Positions 58,498-64,000 of a stretch of 64,000 nt of DNA are shown here, piece by piece; within the stretch, counting starts at the first letter, position 1; each line of letters opens with the position of its first letter. This DNA is from Bacteroidales bacterium (GTDB lineage Bacteria; Bacteroidota; Bacteroidia; Bacteroidales; P3). The stretch lies in the NCBI GenBank assembly GCA_017480245.1, contig JAFVBA010000004.1, positions 64,011 to 128,010 on the forward strand. Reading direction: 5' to 3'. The position numbers and the translations under genes were made by a program. The notes beneath the pieces were generated by a model. It made no database searches. It was not told the origin of the DNA and worked only from the letters and a program-made list of their open reading frames with translations.

Positions 58498-59202
58498 ATG
58501 AAAAAGACAAGAAAAGGTAATATTTTACTGTTATCAAGTGATGAAACATTGCAGAGAGTTCTGTATTTATACTTCTCAAGAAAGTATTATAATGTGTTTT
58601 GTCCGCAAAATGCCAAAGAGTTGGAGCAAGTCAAGAAAAACAATGCCATAAGTTTTGCAATACTTGATGATGACAGTAAAATTGATTCAAACATAAGTTT
58701 ATGTAATTCTCTTTTAGAATTTGACAATGAAATAGTTATCTACTTTATTTGCCAAAATACTGAAACAAAACATAAAGTAGAGACTGCAAATCCATTGTTC
58801 TTCACTATATTAAAGCCGTTTGCAATGAGAAATCTTCTTAGCAAGATGACTTCTACGGCAAATAAACTAAAAGATGAAGAAAACAAAATAACTACATTTA
58901 ATATAGGCAATTACAAATTTAACTTGAGAACATCAACTCTTACATTCAAAGGAGAGGAACCTAATATAGAACAACACTTAACGAAAAAAGAATGTCAAAT
59001 TCTTCAGATTCTCGCTCAAAATACAAGAAAAATGGTATCAAAACACCGATTGCTTATGAATATTTGGAAAAAAGACACCTACCAAACCTCAAGAAGTATG
59101 GATGTTTATATGACCCGTCTGCGTCATTACTTATCTTCAGACACTAATATCTCCATAGAAAACACTCATTCCTTAGGTTACTGCCTAAATGTTAAGGAGT
59201 AA
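58498..59202 (+). CDS. OmpR-type response regulator
   Basis: The 234-residue protein has an N-terminal receiver-like domain (1-118) and a C-terminal winged helix (about 140-232; LTKKECQILQILAQNTRKMV, WKKDTYQTSRSMDVYMTRLR, ENTHSLGYCL). In the receiver, ILLLSSDE replaces the usual double-acid motif with a single Asp-Glu, the phosphoacceptor region reads AILDDDSK, and LKPF keeps the conserved Lys. The Thr/Ser switch position seems to be Cys (YFICQN). Phosphorylation is therefore possible but weakened. It follows lepB in the same direction; no histidine kinase is adjacent. Confidence 0.85.
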   Translation: MKKTRKGNILLLSSDETLQRVLYLYFSRKYYNVFCPQNAKELEQVKKNNAISFAILDDDSKIDSNISLCNSLLEFDNEIVIYFICQNTETKHKVETANPLFFTILKPFAMRNLLSKMTSTANKLKDEENKITTFNIGNYKFNLRTSTLTFKGEEPNIEQHLTKKECQILQILAQNTRKMVSKHRLLMNIWKKDTYQTSRSMDVYMTRLRHYLSSDTNISIENTHSLGYCLNVKE

Positions 59203-59233
59203 TAAACAGAAATAAAGATTTTGTGCTTACAAT

Positions 59234-61177
59234 CTACAAGTTACGTAGATTTTTCAGTAATATATCCGCATCCGTTTTGATATTCCAATTGTTAGCATAC
59301 ATCAAATTCAAACGGTGTGCTGTCTGTTTGTCAAGATTCTCGCTTTTAAGATTTTCACTTACGGAAAAAACGCCTTGTTTCAACTTCGGTAACTCCCCTA
59401 TTTTGATGTCATTGTTGTTATATCCTACAAAAGTCCGTTTAGATAAGAGAACAAAAACATCATCTTTCAATGCAACGAAATGTTTTTTGCAAAATACTAT
59501 AACCAATGGGAAAAATAGCAGAATAATAAGCGATAAAGACAAGTCAAACAGCCGTTTCTTTCTTTTGTTATCCTCTGAAGATATATTATTTACACTCATC
59601 ACATAAATATCTGTCGGAGTGTTTATCGTATTGCTGCCTATTATGAAATCCGTAACCTCAGGCGCTATGGTGAATCGCACATTGTTTTCGGACAAATCCG
59701 CCATCAATGAAATTATCTTACTTTGTGGCAACGATTTACTGCAAAAGATTACTTCATTTACGTGATAAATTCTTATAATATCCTCAATCTGCGAAATATT
59801 ACCTAAAAAATAATCTCTGTCTTCGTCATTTTCGCCGCTTACAAGACCGATAAATTCAGGTTTTAGGTCGGTTGAACGCAACAAATCGGTAACGCGTTTG
59901 GTTTCCTGCTTATCTCCTACTATTATATATGAAGATGAGTTTTCGTTTATCGCCCAATGCCCAGTTTTGATGTAATGCAAAAGGTACCTTTCGGCAAAAA
60001 GAATAAAGAAAGTGAGTATTGAACCCATTATAACCATTGCACGCGAATATCTTAAGGCTGCAGGCATAAGGGAATAGACAACCAAAATGGCTATCATTCC
60101 GAAAAATACTCCCGAAATCAATTTATTCGGTCGGAATTTGCCGTAACCTCCGAACAAATACACGCAAAACAACAGTATTATTATATATATAGGTATTGCG
60201 ACCAAGACATAGTGCGGCGGATAGTAATCGGGCGTTCCCCAATAGTATGTTGCCCAAAATCTCTCCAACAAACAAAATCCTGCATACACAAGTAAGAAAT
60301 CCAACACGGGAAGTGCCGCTTTTTTGAAGATACGTGAGAAAAATGACAACGCTGCCCGTCCCCATATTGCGAATTTTATGATTAGCGAGAAGACTTTTGT
60401 CTGTTTTGACGATAGATGTTTTTTGGCGAATATGTCCATTGCGTTATAGAAAGTATAGACATAATTCAACGAACCCTTCTTCGTGCTTTCTCCTTTATAG
60501 TGAATGATAGAAGTATCTGCGAAATAATAGTTTTTATATCCCCCCTGAGTAATGCGGTATGACAAATCAATGTCCTCGCCGTACATAAAAAACGTCTCAT
60601 CCAACAATCCGACTTTATCAAGTGCCTTTTTGCGCATCAACATAAAGGCACCAGCTAAAATATCCACCTCATTAGTTTGTTCGTATGACAGATGCCCCAT
60701 ATAATATCCGCAATACTTCTTGCTGTGAGGGAAAATCTTAGTCAGACCTGCCATCTTGCAAAAACAAACCCACGGAGTAGGAAAACCTCTTTTGCTTTCC
60801 TTAAGAATTTTTCCCTGTCCGTCAATCATTTTTACGCCCAAACCACCGGCATCAGGGTGTTTGTCCATAAAATTCAGACACTTTACGAAAGTATCTTCCT
60901 CTACTACGGTATCAGGATTTAACAACAGGACATATTCACCGCAAGATAAACGAATGGCTTGGTTATTGGCTTTGGCAAAACCTACATTGTCTTTGTTTTC
61001 AATAAGTTTTACTTCGGGGAATTTGGTTTTGAGCATATTGACAGAGCCATCTACCGAATTGTTATCCACAACGAAAATTTCGGCATCAATATTCTTTACA
61101 GCCTTACGGACACTTAAAAGACAATGTTCCAAAAAGTGCTCAACATTATAATTAACTATTACGACAGACAGTTGCAT
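59234..61177 (-). CDS. Glycosyltransferase family 2 fused to truncated sugar-phosphate-transferase-like domain
   Basis: The 647-residue membrane protein has a GT2 domain at 1-230 (LSVVIVNYNVEHFLEHCLLS, VGFAKANNQAIRLS, the metal motif in LLLNPDTVVEE, FMYGEDIDLSYRI). Membrane helices follow (about 275-410). A CoA-binding-like Rossmann part comes next (about 420-545; SSYIIVGDKQETKRVTDLLR, EVIFCSKSLPQSKIISLMAD), as found in the N-terminal half of polyprenyl-phosphate sugar transferases. It ends with KRLFDLSLSLIILLFFPLVI, the usual start of the catalytic domain, but only about 80 residues follow, without its catalytic motifs. It probably makes surface polysaccharide. Confidence 0.82.
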   Translation of the reverse strand: MQLSVVIVNYNVEHFLEHCLLSVRKAVKNIDAEIFVVDNNSVDGSVNMLKTKFPEVKLIENKDNVGFAKANNQAIRLSCGEYVLLLNPDTVVEEDTFVKCLNFMDKHPDAGGLGVKMIDGQGKILKESKRGFPTPWVCFCKMAGLTKIFPHSKKYCGYYMGHLSYEQTNEVDILAGAFMLMRKKALDKVGLLDETFFMYGEDIDLSYRITQGGYKNYYFADTSIIHYKGESTKKGSLNYVYTFYNAMDIFAKKHLSSKQTKVFSLIIKFAIWGRAALSFFSRIFKKAALPVLDFLLVYAGFCLLERFWATYYWGTPDYYPPHYVLVAIPIYIIILLFCVYLFGGYGKFRPNKLISGVFFGMIAILVVYSLMPAALRYSRAMVIMGSILTFFILFAERYLLHYIKTGHWAINENSSSYIIVGDKQETKRVTDLLRSTDLKPEFIGLVSGENDEDRDYFLGNISQIEDIIRIYHVNEVIFCSKSLPQSKIISLMADLSENNVRFTIAPEVTDFIIGSNTINTPTDIYVMSVNNISSEDNKRKKRLFDLSLSLIILLFFPLVIVFCKKHFVALKDDVFVLLSKRTFVGYNNNDIKIGELPKLKQGVFSVSENLKSENLDKQTAHRLNLMYANNWNIKTDADILLKNLRNL

Positions 61178-61206
61178 TATGCTCCGTTTTTCTCAATTTG
61201 AATTTG

Positions 61207-61214
61207 CAAAGATA
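61207..61214 (-). promoter_or_regulatory. Possible -7 box for the GT2 fusion gene
   Basis: TATCTTTG on the minus strand followed by CAAATTC lies about 30 bases before the start codon. No TTG is found at the right distance, where a family C array begins instead. Confidence 0.4.
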
Positions 61215-61223
61215 CAAAAAAAT

Positions 61224-61309
61224 GAAATAAAGTGCCGTTTCGCTGAATTCTTTTTTGAAAAGAGTAAAATGTTTTTTGAAAACAATTTCGTAAAACGGCA
61301 CTTTATTTT
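61224..61309. repeat. Periodic dyad array, family C copy 4
   Basis: Units are centred at about 61234 (GTGCCG), 61256 (TTTTTTGAAAA), 61277 (TTTTTTGAAAA) and 61298 (CGGCAC), 21-22 bp apart, with complementary outer arms AAATAAAGTGCCG/CGGCACTTTATTT. The core GAGTAAAATG has the orientation of copy 1. It lies between divergent -7 boxes (61207 and 61321) and occupies the place of both -33 regions. Confidence 0.88.
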
Positions 61310-61320
61310 CGTTATTTTTG

Positions 61321-61328
61321 TAACTTTG
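61321..61328 (+). promoter_or_regulatory. Possible -7 box for the TerB/DnaJ gene
   Basis: TAACTTTG followed by CAAATTC lies 30 bases before the ATG at 61358. The -33 region would fall in the right end of the family C array. Confidence 0.45.
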
Positions 61329-61357
61329 CAAATTCATTGAAAAAACAAAATATTTTT

Positions 61358-62140
61358 ATGGGTGCTAAATGGATTGGGGCGTTAATCGGCTTTTTTGTAT
61401 CGGGAGGCAGACTTTTCTGGGCGTTGATTGGTTTTATTATCGGTTCATCGATAGATAGCAGAAAGGCTGTCGGTAGTTCCACGAACGAGAAAAAACGTAT
61501 TTATTTCATTGATAATCTCCTTGTTTTATTTGCTTTTGTTATGAAAGCAGACGGTAGGGTTACCAAGACGGAAGTTTATTATGTCAGAGCGTTTTTAGAG
61601 AAAAATTTCGGCACTGACGAAGCCAACAAAAAGATGTTGGAACTTCGTGATTTGTTGAAAGATGAAACGCTTAACTTAAGTAGTACTTGCAATAGTATAA
61701 ACCGCCAACTTAACTACTCACAAAAACTTGAACTTTTGCATTTTCTGTTCAGTATTTCCTCTGCCGATGCTGAAATTTCTAAACAAGAACTTAACTTAAT
61801 CCACACAATAGCCTCGTATTTACGTATTTCCGCCTGGGATTTCGGCACAATACAAGCCATGTACTTCAATTCGCAATCCTCGGGCTACAATTACCAAAAT
61901 TCTTACGGTTCTTCACGGCAAACAACTCAGGCACAAATTGATAATGCTTACACAATACTTCAGGTAAATAAGGACGCAAGTAACGAAGAAATAAAAAAAT
62001 CTTACAGAAAACTTGTTGTAAAATACCATCCTGACAAGGTGGCGTCTTTAGGTGAGGAGATACAAAAACAAGCAAACGAAAAATTCCAGCAAATCAACGC
62101 TGCATACGAACTAATTAAAAAAGAAAGGAATTTTAACTAA
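61358..62140 (+). CDS. Membrane-anchored TerB/DnaJ-domain protein (DjlA-like)
   Basis: I start at the ATG at 61358 (MGAKWIGALIGFFVSGGRLF), since the upstream in-frame TTG adds an atypical leader. The 260-residue protein has a glycine-rich N-terminal membrane segment (about 4-29), a TerB-like helical domain (about 45-160) with acidic metal-type motifs KADGRVTKTE and SADAEISKQE, and a C-terminal J domain (about 190-258; AYTILQVNKDASNEEIKKSY, then KYHPDK with the HPD motif intact). This order is that of DjlA, a membrane co-chaperone for DnaK. The stop overlaps the next start (TAATG). Confidence 0.88.
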   Translation: MGAKWIGALIGFFVSGGRLFWALIGFIIGSSIDSRKAVGSSTNEKKRIYFIDNLLVLFAFVMKADGRVTKTEVYYVRAFLEKNFGTDEANKKMLELRDLLKDETLNLSSTCNSINRQLNYSQKLELLHFLFSISSADAEISKQELNLIHTIASYLRISAWDFGTIQAMYFNSQSSGYNYQNSYGSSRQTTQAQIDNAYTILQVNKDASNEEIKKSYRKLVVKYHPDKVASLGEEIQKQANEKFQQINAAYELIKKERNFN

Positions 62141-64000
62141 TGTTTACCGAATATTCTTTGTGGTTTCTGCCACTTATATTACTTGCTGCATTCGGCTTTG
62201 CATACTTTGTTTATTTCTTTAAGCAAAAGAATAAAACGGCATTCACTGACAAGCAAAAATATCTGCTCTTTGCTTTAAGGTTTTTAGGAGTTTTCTTGAT
62301 TTTATTCCTATTGATTTCACCGGTTAAGCGAATAAAAAACAAGACAATAGAAAAACCTGTTGTAGTTTTACTTCAGGATAATTCTTCTTCGCTGTCCGCC
62401 GTAAAACAATCGGATTATTACAAAACGAAATACATAGAAAATTTGGATAAATTAAGTAACAACCTGTCCAAAGACTATAATATTGTGCGCTTATTACTCG
62501 GCAGTTCAACCGTTCAACTAAAAGACGAAGTAAAGTTTAAAGATACTTTGAAATTCAACGATTTCGCTACCGATATTTCGCAAGCTATGGAGTTTATTAA
62601 TGAAAACTTTTCTTCGGAAAACCTTTCCGCCGTGATGTTAGCCTCTGACGGTATTGCAACTCAAGGAAGAAATTTCTTGAATCTTGCAGATAATTTTTCC
62701 TGTCCCGTTTATACGGTTGCAATGGGCGATACTACCGTAAGGAAAGACGTATTGATTTCTGACATTCAATATAATAAGATAGCCTTTATTGATACCGACT
62801 ACCCTATTGAAGTAACCGTCAGAGCAGATAAAGCACTTGGTGAAACCTCTTCGCTTTTTATGGTTAAAGACGGCAAAACCACGCAGATAAAATCATTTTC
62901 CGTTGATAACAATGACTATTCCGTTACGGCGGAATTGAAAGCCACGAGCAAGAAAGCAGGAATAGAAAAGATAAGTTTCTATGTCAGTGAGATTAACGGC
63001 GAAAGTAACAAAGCAAATAACCGTAAGGATATTTTTATTGAAGTATTGGATGCGAAAAAGAAAGTTCTTATTACTTCAAATGCCCCACACCCCGATATTT
63101 CTGCAATAAAAACAGCACTGGGCAGCAACCAAAATTACACGATTGACGTAAATATTGCAGGCAATAACCCTAAAAATCCTGCGGATTATGATTTGGTTAT
63201 TTTGCATTCTCTTCCCGACAATTCGGCATCGTATAACACCATTAAGAATTTGCTTGACAAGGGAGTCAATCTGCTTTTCATTGTCGGACAATCAACAAAC
63301 ATTCAATTGTTTAACGCTCTGAAGACAGGCATTCAAATAAACACTCTTTCCTCATCAACTAACAATGTTTTGGCATCCTATAACCCGTCATTTTCTTTAT
63401 TTACCGCTACGGAGGATTTAACAAATATTCTTAAGGATTTGCCTCCTATGATGTCAAATACAGCAAAATATAGTGTCAATAGCAATATCCAAACGCTTTT
63501 GTATCAAAAAATCGGTGCGGTATCAACAACCTATCCGTTGATTGCGTTTAATAATGATGCAAATTCTAAAATCGGGTTCATTTTAGGTGAAAACATCTGG
63601 CGTTGGAGACTTCAAAACTATTTGATTAACCAAACGACCGAGCAGATTGACGGTTTGATTTCCAAGACTTCGCAATTACTTTCCACAAAAACGGACAAAA
63701 ACCGCTTCCGTGTTGAACATAAGGACGTCTATCAACAAAATGAGAACGTTATTTTCACTGCTCAGTTCTATAACGAGAGTTTTGAGTTAATCAATACGCC
63801 CGAAATAACCCTTAATATCCAATCACAGAATAATAACTCCACATACACTTTCGGTAAGAACAACAATGCTTACTATCTTAACTTGTCTTCTTTGCCTGAG
63901 GGCGAATATTCTTTCACTGCAAAGACTACATATAATAATAAGGAGTACAAACAAAGCGGCAGATTTGCGGTTTCTTCGGTCAATATGGAATTAACAAACC
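62140..64000 (+). CDS. Membrane-anchored VWA-like protein, 3' end beyond window
   Basis: The frame opens at the ATG at 62140, overlapping the preceding stop, and is open to the end of the window (more than 620 residues). Two N-terminal membrane segments (about 8-27 and 42-61) are followed by a VWA-like domain beginning VVVLLQDNSSSLSAV (MIDAS D80-x-S82-x-S84), with MLASDGIATQGRN further on. A beta-sandwich region and a class-I-amidotransferase-like fold (about 300-400; YDLVILHSLPDN, GVNLLFIVGQSTNI) follow. It resembles large membrane VWA proteins of Bacteroidota of unknown function. It is translationally coupled to the TerB/DnaJ gene. Confidence 0.82.
   Translation, partial: MFTEYSLWFLPLILLAAFGFAYFVYFFKQKNKTAFTDKQKYLLFALRFLGVFLILFLLISPVKRIKNKTIEKPVVVLLQDNSSSLSAVKQSDYYKTKYIENLDKLSNNLSKDYNIVRLLLGSSTVQLKDEVKFKDTLKFNDFATDISQAMEFINENFSSENLSAVMLASDGIATQGRNFLNLADNFSCPVYTVAMGDTTVRKDVLISDIQYNKIAFIDTDYPIEVTVRADKALGETSSLFMVKDGKTTQIKSFSVDNNDYSVTAELKATSKKAGIEKISFYVSEINGESNKANNRKDIFIEVLDAKKKVLITSNAPHPDISAIKTALGSNQNYTIDVNIAGNNPKNPADYDLVILHSLPDNSASYNTIKNLLDKGVNLLFIVGQSTNIQLFNALKTGIQINTLSSSTNNVLASYNPSFSLFTATEDLTNILKDLPPMMSNTAKYSVNSNIQTLLYQKIGAVSTTYPLIAFNNDANSKIGFILGENIWRWRLQNYLINQTTEQIDGLISKTSQLLSTKTDKNRFRVEHKDVYQQNENVIFTAQFYNESFELINTPEITLNIQSQNNNSTYTFGKNNNAYYLNLSSLPEGEYSFTAKTTYNNKEYKQSGRFAVSSVNMELTN

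Noticed and set aside
3446-61309. CRISPR arrays
   Set aside because: The periodic tracts have 21-22 bp period with AT-rich linkers, no 28-37 bp identical repeats with unique spacers, and no cas genes.
1-64000. tRNA, rRNA or tmRNA genes
   Set aside because: No T-loop/anticodon-loop pattern or rRNA motif was seen in any intergenic gap; a covariance-model scan would settle it.

Overview
The window is 64 kb of AT-rich chromosome from a member of the Bacteroidota, most likely order Bacteroidales. The evidence is the recurrent promoter type TTG-N19-22-TAnnTTTG, a short 288-residue primary sigma factor, an exported protein with a type IX secretion (T9SS) sorting tail, a CHU_C/gliding-type C-terminal domain, several small Bacteroidota beta-barrel proteins, a Rho factor with a long disordered N-terminal insert, and a long Bacteroidota-style LepB. 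No rRNA, tRNA, insertion sequence, prophage or CRISPR array was recognised; the content is core chromosome.

Layout. 0.2-3.4 kb (minus): a split transketolase whose halves flank an exported VWA-domain protein. 3.7-6.8 kb (minus): butyryl-CoA-type acyl-CoA dehydrogenase with etfB and etfA. 7.3-21.7 kb (minus): HU, fmt, ribH, an M23/LysM peptidase, a membrane protein, rpoN, asnS, a mannose-1-phosphate guanylyltransferase, an ECF sigma factor with its putative membrane partner, coaD, a beta-barrel protein, a SpoU-family methyltransferase, a glycosyltransferase, ilvE and a TfoX-N protein. 22.1-26.7 kb: an iron alcohol dehydrogenase, a glucosaminidase, a Thr/Asn/Arg-rich exported protein and an AraC regulator, followed by a possible small RNA. 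27.1-33.2 kb: xseAB, then kamA-kamB-kamC (lysine fermentation) and an O-methyltransferase. 33.1-35.2 kb (minus): two beta-barrel proteins and a small membrane protein. 35.7-39.1 kb: rho and glyS. 39.2-42.6 kb (minus): truA and a large T9SS cargo protein. 43.1-46.7 kb: a second etfB-etfA-acyl-CoA dehydrogenase module. 47.0-51.5 kb: primary sigma factor, dnaX (interrupted by a shift at a run of ten A), fabD and an SDR. 51.4-64 kb: porin, acyl-CoA synthetase, S41 protease, lepB, response regulator, a fused glycosyltransferase, a TerB/DnaJ protein and a VWA membrane protein that runs off the end.

Metabolic theme. Lysine 2,3-aminomutase, the KamB/KamC reactivase, two electron-transfer-flavoprotein/acyl-CoA dehydrogenase sets and a butanol-type dehydrogenase together suggest amino-acid fermentation through crotonyl-CoA to butyrate. 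The lysine 5,6-aminomutase itself (kamDE) and the remaining lysine genes are not in the window.

Most unusual signal. The longer intergenic spaces hold arrays of short dyads spaced 21-22 bp apart, about two helical turns. At least three unrelated sequence families (A x3, B x3, C x4) and two single arrays share this spacing, usually between the end of one transcription unit and the promoter of the next. A further family (D x5) is built of TAG-containing heptamers, with 21 bp per three units. The other main point is the dnaX frameshift, which would give gamma- and tau-like products or is a homopolymer sequence error.
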